Shown piece after piece: positions 7,049 to 12,783 of a stretch of 16,486 nt of DNA. The stretch covers positions 1-16,486 of the forward strand of contig NZ_DYXM01000221.1 in assembly GCF_020742175.1 (NCBI RefSeq), given 5' to 3'. The position numbers were made by a program, and so were the translations under genes. How positions within the stretch are numbered: the stretch's first letter is position 1; every line of letters begins with the position of its first letter. Origin of the DNA: Dietzia timorensis. Its GTDB lineage: Bacteria > Actinomycetota > Actinomycetes > Mycobacteriales > Mycobacteriaceae. Under the pieces are notes generated by a model. That model did no database searches. It was not told where the DNA came from and saw nothing but the letters and a program-made list of their open reading frames with translations.

Positions 7049-7605
7049 CGCAGCTCCCCTTCCGCGGGGAACGTCGCCGCGATGGCGGCGAGGCTCTCCG
7101 CGGGCACGCAGATCACGGTGATCACGTCGCGGATCGTCTCGCGCGCCGATCGGCCGAGTCCGTTGATGAACGCGCGTCGTTCGGCGTTAGGACCGGTCCG
7201 GCCTTCACCGCATTCGACCCAGTGAGTCTGCACGTCCTCGCCGACGATCGCGGCCATCGCCGCCGAGATCAGCGTCCACACCTGCTCGGCGGTCTCCGCG
7301 CGCGGCTGCAATCCCGGCCCGAATCCGACGCCGCCGTGCGCGGCGGCGATGAGGAGATCCGCGGCGTCGTGCGCGGAGCGCTCCCACAGGTCGATCGCGA
7401 CGCCGCCGCCCGCGGCCAGCGCCGCCGAGACGGATCCGGGAGTCGGATTGTCAAGCTCCTTCGCGGCTGGGATCGACCAACGCTTTCCGATCTCCCCGGC
7501 GTCATCGGTTGGCGCACTTCCGGTGCGGCCGGTGGGCACGAGCAGGTCCTCGAAGAGGTCGGGGCGCGCAGCGGGTCGGAAAAGTAATTCGAGGTCGACG
7601 GCCAT
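7045..7605 (-). CDS. Hypothetical protein, 187 residues, family not recognised
   Basis: I do not recognise this protein. It is mildly acidic and has no signal peptide, membrane helix or obvious catalytic motif. The N-terminal part (LELLFRPAARPDLFEDLLVP) looks like a short structured segment, followed by a WSIP motif near residue 44. There is a Gly/Ala-rich middle, AAALAAGGGVAIDLWERSA, and an AAHGGVGFGPGLQPRAETAE stretch. A C-terminal region with two cysteines, in HWVECGEG and VICVPAES, may form the core. It is convergent with the VOC gene, with stops overlapping by four bases, and divergent from the CPBP gene (62-base gap). ATG 7605 is preferred over ATG 7614 because GAGAAT, with TG one base before it, lies seven bases upstream, in keeping with leaderless neighbours. 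Codon use is like its neighbours, so it is likely real. Confidence 0.75.
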   Translation of the reverse strand: MAVDLELLFRPAARPDLFEDLLVPTGRTGSAPTDDAGEIGKRWSIPAAKELDNPTPGSVSAALAAGGGVAIDLWERSAHDAADLLIAAAHGGVGFGPGLQPRAETAEQVWTLISAAMAAIVGEDVQTHWVECGEGRTGPNAERRAFINGLGRSARETIRDVITVICVPAESLAAIAATFPAEGELR

Positions 7606-7612
7606 AGGGAGC

Positions 7613-7618
7613 ATTCTC
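7613..7618 (-). promoter_or_regulatory. Possible extended -10 element of the 187-residue protein gene
   Basis: TGC-GAGAAT on the minus strand lies seven bases before the ATG at 7605. The hexamer lacks the initial TA of the consensus but has an extended TGn. The alternative ATG at 7614 would lie inside it. Confidence 0.3.
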
Positions 7619-7654
7619 GCACCGCCGTCGGGGCGAGGCCAGCGGCGGGCGACC

Positions 7655-7660
7655 TAGACT
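7655..7660 (+). promoter_or_regulatory. -10 element of the CPBP protease gene (leaderless)
   Basis: TAGACT ends seven bases before the ATG at 7668, with no Shine-Dalgarno sequence between. Confidence 0.55.
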
Positions 7661-7667
7661 TGCGCGC

Positions 7668-8525
7668 ATGGCTGAATCGGCGAGCGCGAACGGGGTGGGC
7701 ACAAGGCTGCGCGCCTTCACGGCTCGCATGTCCGAGCCCGTGGCCGAGCCGGTCACCGATCCGCGACGGCGCCGGTTCCTGTGGCTGGAGATCGCGGTCG
7801 TCCTCACCGTGACCTTCGCCCTGTCCGGTTACACCTCGATCCTTTCGATTGTCCAAGCCCTCCTCGACGCCGCGCCGCTGAACGAGCAGACGCAAACGCT
7901 CAACGCCTCCGCGTCGCAGAACCCGTGGCTGGATCTCGCCTACCAGCTCGGACGTATCGCAAGGCTGACGGCGTGGGCCCTGCTTCCGCTCGTGTTGCTT
8001 TGGCATTCGCGGATCTCGCTCCGCGCGATGGGCCTCACCCTGCCGCCGGGCCGGGGGCACTGGCCCGCGGTGCGCGGGGACCTCGCCCGCGGGGCCGCGC
8101 TCACCGCGCTCATCGGCATTCCCGGCCTCGCCCTCTACCTCGGCGCCGTAGCGATCGGCGCGAACGCGACCGTGGAGGCCTCGGGTCTCGGCACGACGTG
8201 GTGGCGGGTGCCCGTGTTGCTGACGTCGGCGCTGGCGAATTCGGGCGCAGAGGAACTCGTCGTCGTGGTGTACCTCGCAATCCGGTTGCGCCAGTTGGGC
8301 TGGTCTGTGCCCGCCGTCATCGCGTTTTCTGCCGTGCTGCGCGGCTCCTATCACCTGTATCAAGGCTTCGGCGGCGGGCTCGGAAATCTCGTCATGGGCG
8401 CCCTGTTCGTTGCCTTTTGGCTCGCTTTTCGGCGTGCGTGGCCGCTCATCTGGGCGCATTTTCTACTCGACGCGTTCGCGTTTATCGGCTACGCGATGAT
8501 CGCTCCACACGTGGGCTGGCTTTGA
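7668..8525 (+). CDS. CPBP-family intramembrane glutamic endopeptidase
   Basis: A 285-residue integral membrane protein of the CPBP (Abi/CAAX protease and bacteriocin processing) family. Hydrophobic segments are visible at about 38-65, 98-112, 142-165, 182-202, 214-225, 240-256 and 262-282. The family motifs are in order: the glutamate pair at 195-196 (SGAEELVVVVYLAIRLRQ), RGSYHLYQG with H229, and HFLLDA with H264. In known members these residues surround a membrane-embedded active site that cleaves prenylated or other membrane peptides; no substrate can be named here. The N-terminal 30 residues are cytoplasmic and polar. Length is typical of actinobacterial members. A leaderless ATG at 7668 is supported by TAGACT. 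The downstream LCP gene has its own promoter. Confidence 0.9.
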   Translation: MAESASANGVGTRLRAFTARMSEPVAEPVTDPRRRRFLWLEIAVVLTVTFALSGYTSILSIVQALLDAAPLNEQTQTLNASASQNPWLDLAYQLGRIARLTAWALLPLVLLWHSRISLRAMGLTLPPGRGHWPAVRGDLARGAALTALIGIPGLALYLGAVAIGANATVEASGLGTTWWRVPVLLTSALANSGAEELVVVVYLAIRLRQLGWSVPAVIAFSAVLRGSYHLYQGFGGGLGNLVMGALFVAFWLAFRRAWPLIWAHFLLDAFAFIGYAMIAPHVGWL

Positions 8526-8578
8526 TAACGCTTGTAGTGCGAACAGCATGTTGCGAACCGGCGCTCAGACATCGTCAG

Positions 8579-8584
8579 TAAACT
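8579..8584 (+). promoter_or_regulatory. -10 element of the LCP gene (leaderless)
   Basis: TAAACT ends seven bases before the GTG at 8592. It decides the start: no ribosome site precedes either this GTG or the in-frame ATG five codons later. Confidence 0.6.
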
Positions 8585-8591
8585 ACTGCGC

Positions 8592-10082
8592 GTGTCTGAT
8601 GAGTCGATGCGGAGACATCTGTCCCCCGAAGAGGCCGCCGAGCAGCGGCGACGTGCCCGCGCACGGCGTGAGGCAGCGTCGCGCCAGGCCCCCGAGGGCA
8701 GACCTGCCCCGGCTCCCAGGCAGAACCCCGATCCTTCCGGACGTCCCCGGCACGCAGCCGGCCCGTCCGCCAGCCAGAATCAGCCGAACCCGAACCGCAC
8801 CTACGGCCGCTTCGACCCGGGCCCCGGGCGCGGCGCGGCGTACGGGGCTGCGGGAGCGGCGGGGGCCGCGGGAGTCGCAGGCGGCTCCGCCGCAGGTGTT
8901 CCACGTGAAACCCCACGCGGCGCCCCCGCCGGACCGGGTGCACCCGGCGGTCCCAGGTATCAGCCCACCCAGCAGCCCGAGCGATTCGACGACGGCTATC
9001 ACTCCGAGCGCCCGCGCCGCGCGAGCCGAAATGCCCCACCACAAAACCCGGTGGTACAGCGTCCCCCACGCGGACGTCGACCGTCACCGCGACCTGCGGC
9101 ACGCACCGCTCCCCGCAAGAAGCGGCGCTTCGGGTTCTTTCGGATTCTCGTCCTCCTGCTCGTCGTCATCCTGACGGCGGGCGTGCTCTCCGCCTTGTGG
9201 GCGGATTCGAAGCTGCAGCATGTCGACGCGCTGTCGGACTATCCCGGTAAGCCGGGTAAGACACCGGGGACGGTGACTCTCGTCGTCGGTACCGATTCGC
9301 GCGCCGGGCTCACCGAAGAGGAGCAGGCGCATCTCGCGACGGGCTCCGAGCAGGACGCCGGCGGCGACCGTACGGACACGATGATGCTCGTGTACAAACC
9401 GGCCGACGGCGGTAAGCCGATGATCATCTCGATCCCCCGTGACCTGCTGGTCGATATTCCCGAGTACGGCGAATACAAGATCAACGCGGCCTACTCACTT
9501 GGTGGACCGAAGATGCTCGTCCAGACGTTGGAGACTGAGACAGGCATCCGGATCGACCATTACGCCGAGATTGGTTTCGGCGGTTTTGCGGGCATCGTCG
9601 ACGCGGTCGGCGGCATCGAGATGTGCCTCGACGAGCCCATCGAGGACCCGGACGCGGGGATCAATCTCGGCGCGGGGTGCCAGACTCTCGCCGGCCCGCA
9701 GGCCCTCGGGTTCGTGCGGACCCGGCACGGCTTCGCCCAGCAGGATCTCGACCGCGTGCAGAACCAGCGCAAATTCATGTCTGCGTTGATGAGCGAGGTA
9801 ACCAAGCCGTCGACTCTGCTCAATCCGTTCCGTCTATCTCGGCTCGTCTCAGACGGCGCGGCTACGATCCGCGTCGACGAGAAGGACCACATCTGGGACC
9901 TGGGCATGATGATGTGGTCGATTCGTTCCGAGCCTGTGACGGCGACTGTGCCGTTCGACGGGATGGCCGACGGCGCGGTCGGCTCGTACCTCGTGTGGGG
10001 CGATACGACGAACGCGTTCTTCGATAACCTGCGGCGCGGCGCGACTCCGCCTGCGGACCTGTACGAGATGCCGCCAGCCTAG
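8592..10082 (+). CDS. LytR-CpsA-Psr (LCP) family cell-wall glycopolymer ligase
   Basis: LCP proteins transfer undecaprenyl-pyrophosphate-linked glycopolymers to peptidoglycan outside the membrane; in mycolata they attach arabinogalactan. This 496-residue protein has a long, basic, Pro/Ala/Gly-rich cytoplasmic region (1-178) and one membrane helix at about 181-203. The LCP domain (about 225-430) follows. Key residues seen are GTDSR at 233-237, GGDRTDTMML from 257 and the strongly conserved SIPRD near 280-284, plus RTRHGFAQQDLDRVQNQRKF later. There is no C-terminal LytR_C domain. By neighbourhood (near pheA and glpQ1) it corresponds to C. glutamicum LcpB, cg3210 (memory). The start is GTG 8592, supported by a correctly placed TAAACT. 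It contains a parS-like site. Confidence 0.93.
   Translation: MSDESMRRHLSPEEAAEQRRRARARREAASRQAPEGRPAPAPRQNPDPSGRPRHAAGPSASQNQPNPNRTYGRFDPGPGRGAAYGAAGAAGAAGVAGGSAAGVPRETPRGAPAGPGAPGGPRYQPTQQPERFDDGYHSERPRRASRNAPPQNPVVQRPPRGRRPSPRPAARTAPRKKRRFGFFRILVLLLVVILTAGVLSALWADSKLQHVDALSDYPGKPGKTPGTVTLVVGTDSRAGLTEEEQAHLATGSEQDAGGDRTDTMMLVYKPADGGKPMIISIPRDLLVDIPEYGEYKINAAYSLGGPKMLVQTLETETGIRIDHYAEIGFGGFAGIVDAVGGIEMCLDEPIEDPDAGINLGAGCQTLAGPQALGFVRTRHGFAQQDLDRVQNQRKFMSALMSEVTKPSTLLNPFRLSRLVSDGAATIRVDEKDHIWDLGMMMWSIRSEPVTATVPFDGMADGAVGSYLVWGDTTNAFFDNLRRGATPPADLYEMPPA
8897..8912. promoter_or_regulatory. parS: parS-like ParB-binding site
   Basis: TGTTCCACGTGAAACC matches the general bacterial parS consensus TGTTTCACGTGAAACA at 14 of 16 positions. 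One mismatch falls at the position written N in the common degenerate form, and the other is the outermost base. It is centred on the palindrome CACGTG and lies inside the LCP coding sequence (residues 102-107). The gene order resembles oriC-proximal segments of related genomes, where parS sites occur. ParB binding is inferred, not shown. Confidence 0.55.
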
Positions 10083-10114
10083 CCGCGTCCGTGCCTTCGG
10101 CTCGCCCAGCAGGA

Positions 10115-11035
10115 TTACTCCGCCCGCCCCTCGGTGTGCTCGATTTTCGTGATCGCGTAAATGCCGTTGTCGTCGAGACCAGTGTGTATCCGCTGATGGA
10201 TGACGATCGGCTCGACGTCGGGACGGCGCTCCGACAGTCTGACGAAAACAGCTTCATCGTCTTCCGCGGTCGCTTCCACGCAGTGAGTCGTTCCCTCGGG
10301 AAGCGCCCCGATGCCCTCGGCGTTAAGGCGGGCCGGATCGAGACCCGCTTCCTCGGTAGTCAGCTCCAACGCACGGATCGGGTCTTTTTCGACGTAGTAG
10401 GCATATTCGAAAGCCGCCACCACTCCCACCGGCGATAGCCGATCGCCGGCGCCGTTGCCGCGGAAGAAGCCTTCGCCGTGCTCGGTTTCGCAGCCGTCGT
10501 CCGATTCCACGATCGGCACCTGAGCCGACTGCGCTTCGATGTCGGCCAGTTCCGACGCCTCGGCGGTGCGTGCGCTGTCGAATCCGCCACCGAGTGCGAA
10601 GCCGCCGGCGATGCAGGACACGAGCCCCACGAGTGCTGCCGTCGTCTTGAGTGGACCAGCGGTCACGCGTGCGGGCGCGCCCAGCTCGTCGGGATCTGAC
10701 GATTGTTCCTCGGAATGCGCACCGGGTTCGTCGCCTTCTTCGCGAGTCGTTTCTCCCCGGACGCGCTCCCGGAGCGAGGCCACGAGAGTGGCATCCGCCC
10801 GAGGAACGAGATCGAGCTCCAAGGGGGCATCCACCGTTCCTTCGGCGACAGGGGGGCCTTCTTGTTCGAGCTCCGGCCCGCCCCCTTCACTACCGCTCTT
10901 ATCGGCCGGGTCGTGCTTCCGGTCCGTGTCGTCGGATTGTGCGGGAGGTAGGGATTGCCCGCCGGCCTGCGATTCCAGGCGCGCGGCGGCGAGTCCGTTA
11001 TCGATCGCGGAGCGGATCCACGGAGGGGTGCTCAT
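10115..11035 (-). CDS. Single-pass membrane protein with conserved extracytoplasmic domain, function unknown
   Basis: A 306-residue protein. Residues 1-125 are hydrophilic, acidic and probably disordered in the cytoplasm, opening with PPWIRSAIDNGLAAARLE. A membrane helix follows at about 129-149. The outer part contains a compact domain from about 180, with C182 and C252 placed to form a disulfide. Its FFRGNGAGDRLSPVGVVAAF segment and a later GTTHCVEA recall a domain seen in uncharacterised actinobacterial envelope proteins (possibly DUF8176; from memory, unverified). No enzyme motif is visible. The start is ATG 11035, with AAAGG about ten bases upstream; the upstream in-frame ATG has no better site. 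It is the last gene of a three-gene minus-strand cluster (51-base gap) and is convergent with the LCP gene. Confidence 0.82.
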   Translation of the reverse strand: MSTPPWIRSAIDNGLAAARLESQAGGQSLPPAQSDDTDRKHDPADKSGSEGGGPELEQEGPPVAEGTVDAPLELDLVPRADATLVASLRERVRGETTREEGDEPGAHSEEQSSDPDELGAPARVTAGPLKTTAALVGLVSCIAGGFALGGGFDSARTAEASELADIEAQSAQVPIVESDDGCETEHGEGFFRGNGAGDRLSPVGVVAAFEYAYYVEKDPIRALELTTEEAGLDPARLNAEGIGALPEGTTHCVEATAEDDEAVFVRLSERRPDVEPIVIHQRIHTGLDDNGIYAITKIEHTEGRAE

Positions 11036-11086
11036 ATGCTCGTCTACCTTTCTCGGCCATCGCGCGCCCGGAGCCGTCCCCATTTA

Positions 11087-11398
11087 TCAGGGGCGGTGCA
11101 CCGGAATATTGATGCCGGGCAGATTCATCTCGTTCACTCCATGCAGCACTTCCCCGACCGAACCCATGACGTTGTTGTGGGTCTGGTTTGCCGACGCTTC
11201 GACACCCTGGCGAACATTCGGGTCTGCCGCCGCGGCTGCGGTGGAACCGAGGGCCGGAAGCGCGGCCGCGCCGACGACGGCGCCTGCGCCGGTGATCGCC
11301 GGTGCAGCAGCGGCCGCGACTGCGGCGCCGGCGGCGAGTGGGCCGAGACCGGCGAGTGCTGTGGCGATAGCTGCGCCGATGGGAGCGAAAATGATCAT
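11087..11398 (-). CDS. Ala/Gly-rich hydrophobic 103-residue protein
   Basis: I do not recognise this protein. Residues 1-58 are almost wholly Ala, Gly, Ile, Leu, Val and Pro, without any charged residue. This could form one or two membrane segments or a hydrophobic hairpin, and there is no basic N-terminus to make a normal signal peptide. Residues 59-103 are polar (VRQGVEASANQTHNNVMGSV and so on) and end LPGINIPVHRP. The start is ATG 11398 with a good ribosome site, AAGGAAG, six bases upstream. It is the middle gene of the three-gene minus-strand cluster, with gaps of 48 and 51 bases to its neighbours. It may be an envelope or mycomembrane component; no function can be given. Both the ribosome site and the frame's position in a tight cluster favour a real gene. 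Confidence 0.7.
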   Translation of the reverse strand: MIIFAPIGAAIATALAGLGPLAAGAAVAAAAAPAITGAGAVVGAAALPALGSTAAAAADPNVRQGVEASANQTHNNVMGSVGEVLHGVNEMNLPGINIPVHRP

Positions 11399-11446
11399 GG
11401 ATCTTCCTTTCAGGGGATGGACTTTCTGAGGCGACGCTCGGCGGGC

Positions 11447-11986
11447 TTAACCGATCTGCAAGGGGCGCAGGGGTTCCGGCTGCGGCGGGTTCACCGGTAG
11501 CTGGTTGATGGTGAGTGTCGGGAACGGGATATCCGGAATGACCAGCGGCTCCGGGGCTGGCGCGACCGGGCGGGGCCCCGGGCGGTTGGGAAGCCGCTGA
11601 GGTGGTGCGGGCGAATACTGCCCGGAGTTGGGCCGCGTGTTGCCCGAGTGGGACGTTTGTCCCGACCCCGCGGGCGACACCGCAGGCTCCGGAGATGGAT
11701 TACCGACGTCATCTTGTGGAGTAGCGTCCGAGTGTTCCGGCAGCGGGGTCTCTTCCGAAGAAGAGGAAGGCAGTCCGGGTTGCGGCCTGATCTGAGTGTC
11801 CGGGCCCCGGCTTGGCCGGATCGAGGGATCGTCGACGAGACCGAACATCTCCTCGTTGGTCTCTTCAACGGGCCGCGCGGCGTTTTCTGCGGTCGCCGAA
11901 TGTGTGGTGTTGGCGACGATGAAGCCGCCGCACACTGCTAACGCGCATGCGGCCGCATACACGGTCGACACGATCGGTTTACGCAC
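11447..11986 (-). CDS. Proline/serine-rich exported protein
   Basis: A 179-residue protein that starts with GTG at 11986, preceded five bases upstream by GGAGG. Residues 2-3 are basic and 4-26 hydrophobic (PIVSTVYAAACALAVCGGFI). A possible signal peptidase site follows ATA at 31-33; it could equally remain as a membrane anchor. Residues about 50-150 are rich in Pro, Ser, Gly and Asn and surely unstructured, like cell-wall-spanning linkers. The C-terminus, with PDIPFPTLTINQLPVNPP, is hydrophobic and Pro-rich. There is no recognised domain. The longer reading frame to 12136 is rejected because the hairpin-containing region before the GTG lacks coding character. It is the first gene of the three-gene minus-strand cluster, behind a long non-coding leader. 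Confidence 0.75.
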   Translation of the reverse strand: MRKPIVSTVYAAACALAVCGGFIVANTTHSATAENAARPVEETNEEMFGLVDDPSIRPSRGPDTQIRPQPGLPSSSSEETPLPEHSDATPQDDVGNPSPEPAVSPAGSGQTSHSGNTRPNSGQYSPAPPQRLPNRPGPRPVAPAPEPLVIPDIPFPTLTINQLPVNPPQPEPLRPLQIG

Positions 11987-12019
11987 GTCTTCCTCCCCGG
12001 GGCACATGGTCGGTGGGAC

Positions 12020-12043
12020 GCAGGCGCAATGTTGTGCGCCTGC
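12020..12043 (-). promoter_or_regulatory. Perfect 9-bp hairpin in the leader of the Pro/Ser-rich gene
   Basis: GCAGGCGCA (12020-12028) and TGCGCCTGC (12035-12043) form a 9-bp perfect stem with a six-base loop. On the minus-strand message it lies 33 bases before the GTG start and shortly before the ribosome site. No T-run follows, so it is not a terminator. It could be an mRNA stabiliser, a regulatory hairpin or a DNA operator. Confidence 0.5.
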
Positions 12044-12144
12044 ACAAGGAAGTAGACCACCGTTGCGCCGAGCCATGGGGGCGCTACTTTTCCCGGGCTG
12101 GCAGACGCTTCGAAGTCCATCGACGGCATACTTCACGCCGACAG

Positions 12145-12166
12145 TCGGGGTTATCGAGAACCCCGA
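12145..12166. promoter_or_regulatory. Perfect 8-bp inverted repeat, hairpin or operator
   Basis: TCGGGGTT (12145-12152) and AACCCCGA (12159-12166) are perfect inverted repeats with a six-base spacer. It lies in the inferred long leader of the minus-strand cluster. Dyad size suits either a dimeric repressor site or an RNA hairpin. Confidence 0.45.
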
Positions 12167-12222
12167 GTAGCCCGGCAGCGACGAAATAGCACCTCAAGCC
12201 CCCGAAATAGGTGTCACACCAA

Positions 12223-12228
12223 AGATTA
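12223..12228 (-). promoter_or_regulatory. Possible -10 element of the three-gene minus-strand cluster
   Basis: TAATCT on the minus strand is identical to the -10 of the acyltransferase gene. Transcription from it would start near 12215 and give a leader of roughly 230 bases with both perfect hairpins. Confidence 0.35.
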
Positions 12229-12383
12229 GGTTTTTTTCACATCCGCTGTAGTGGTTCAGGTTTCGAACCAACCGAGGTGCGCGCGTTTTGGAATTCGAAG
12301 CGTTCTGAGCATTCCGTGGACACCAATCACTCAAGGTGCATTAGTTAAGGCGTTGTGATCCACACCACCACCAGGAGGAACCC

Positions 12384-12497
12384 ATGGGCTCATTCAACGA
12401 TCTTTTCGGACCTTTTCTCTTGCCGATACTCGAGCTGATCACTTTGGCAGACGGAAGTTTGGAGTCAGCGGTCGGCTCGCTCGTCGGCACGGACTAG
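12384..12497 (+). CDS. Micropeptide 1, 37 residues, acidic and hydrophobic
   Basis: An open frame of 37 codons and TAG, begun by ATG with AGGAGG (12373-12378) five bases upstream, the strongest ribosome site in the window. The peptide has five acidic residues (D6, E17, D23, E27, D37) and no Lys, Arg, Cys or Trp. Residues 4-22 are strongly hydrophobic, with two prolines (10 and 14). Residues 23-37 are Gly/Ser-rich with spaced aliphatics. It has no signal peptide. Size, acidity and Ser/Gly content recall the channel-forming PorA/PorH peptides of Corynebacterium, which also lack signal peptides; this is analogy, not alignment. It is followed 42 bases later by a second micropeptide gene. Alternatives are a bacteriocin-like or other membrane-active peptide. 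Confidence 0.65.
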   Translation: MGSFNDLFGPFLLPILELITLADGSLESAVGSLVGTD

Positions 12498-12539
12498 CAC
12501 TTTCACCCTCATCATCAAATTTCACGACTAGGAGTCACA

Positions 12540-12650
12540 ATGGACGGTTCCATCTCGAACGTCATCGATCTCGTCGAGCCGGGCGTCGGCTCTGCGGCAG
12601 GTCTGGTTCAAGCGCTGGTCGACTCGCTTAAAACCCTGAGCGCGGGCTAA
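12540..12650 (+). CDS. Micropeptide 2, 36 residues, acidic and amphipathic
   Basis: An open frame of 36 codons and TAA; the ATG is preceded by AGGAG (12530-12534) with a five-base spacing, the same as for micropeptide 1. It has four acidic residues (D2, D10, E13, D28), a single Lys (31), five Ser, and no Cys or aromatic residue. After the P14-G15 break, residues 16-33 are a good amphipathic helix candidate, with V16, A19, A20, V23, L26, V27, L30 and L33 on one side. A short SAxG/LV similarity to micropeptide 1 hints at a distant common origin but is too short to prove it. A large hairpin terminator lies 35 bases downstream. It is probably co-transcribed with micropeptide 1 as a two-component pair. 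Confidence 0.65.
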   Translation: MDGSISNVIDLVEPGVGSAAGLVQALVDSLKTLSAG

Positions 12651-12685
12651 CCCGACAAAGCGTCAACTTTCGCATAAATAAAAGA

Positions 12686-12740
12686 ATTGCTCCCCGGGAG
12701 CGGAGGCCGATCGCATCGGCAACCGCGCACGGGGAGCAAT
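12686..12740. terminator. Large symmetric bidirectional terminator hairpin
   Basis: Outer arms ATTGCTCCCCG (12686-12696) and CGGGGAGCAAT (12730-12740) pair perfectly over 11 bp. Inside them GCGG pairs with CCGC, and GCCGAT with ATCGGC around a CGC loop. The two internal loops are symmetric (3x3 and 2x2). On the minus strand a T-rich run (TTCTTTTATTTATG) follows the stem. On the plus strand a weaker CTCTATTTAA follows. It lies between the convergent micropeptide and DUF5926 genes and suits termination in both directions. Confidence 0.85.
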
Positions 12741-12783
12741 CTCTATTTAAGTCGACAAGACCAGAACAGGCCTTCGAGTGTGG

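Larger units (their letters stand above)
11987..12383. other. 397-base intergenic region between divergent envelope gene groups
   Basis: I see no gene here. The right half is clearly more AT-rich than its surroundings. The region holds two perfect hairpins, listed separately, a T7 run at 12231-12237 and a palindrome GGTGT-C-ACACC at 12210-12220. A minus-strand -10 candidate lies at 12223-12228. The promoter for the plus-strand micropeptides must also lie here, but no convincing -35/-10 pair stands out; the best guess for a -10 is near TTAGTT at 12341-12346. Confidence 0.7.

Noticed and set aside
11987..12136. N-terminal extension of the Pro/Ser-rich protein to an ATG at 12136
   Set aside because: The extension has several Cys and no coding character, and it spans a perfect hairpin. 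The GTG at 11986 has a strong ribosome site and begins a clean signal-like segment.
12253..12269. tRNA-like T-arm (minus strand GGTTCGAAACC)
   Set aside because: Flanking bases do not form the five-pair T stem, and no acceptor, anticodon or D arm can be built around it.
12354..12366. GlxR/CRP-type site (TGTGATCCACACC)
   Set aside because: Only the first half matches TGTGA-N6-TCACA; the second half does not, so it cannot be supported.
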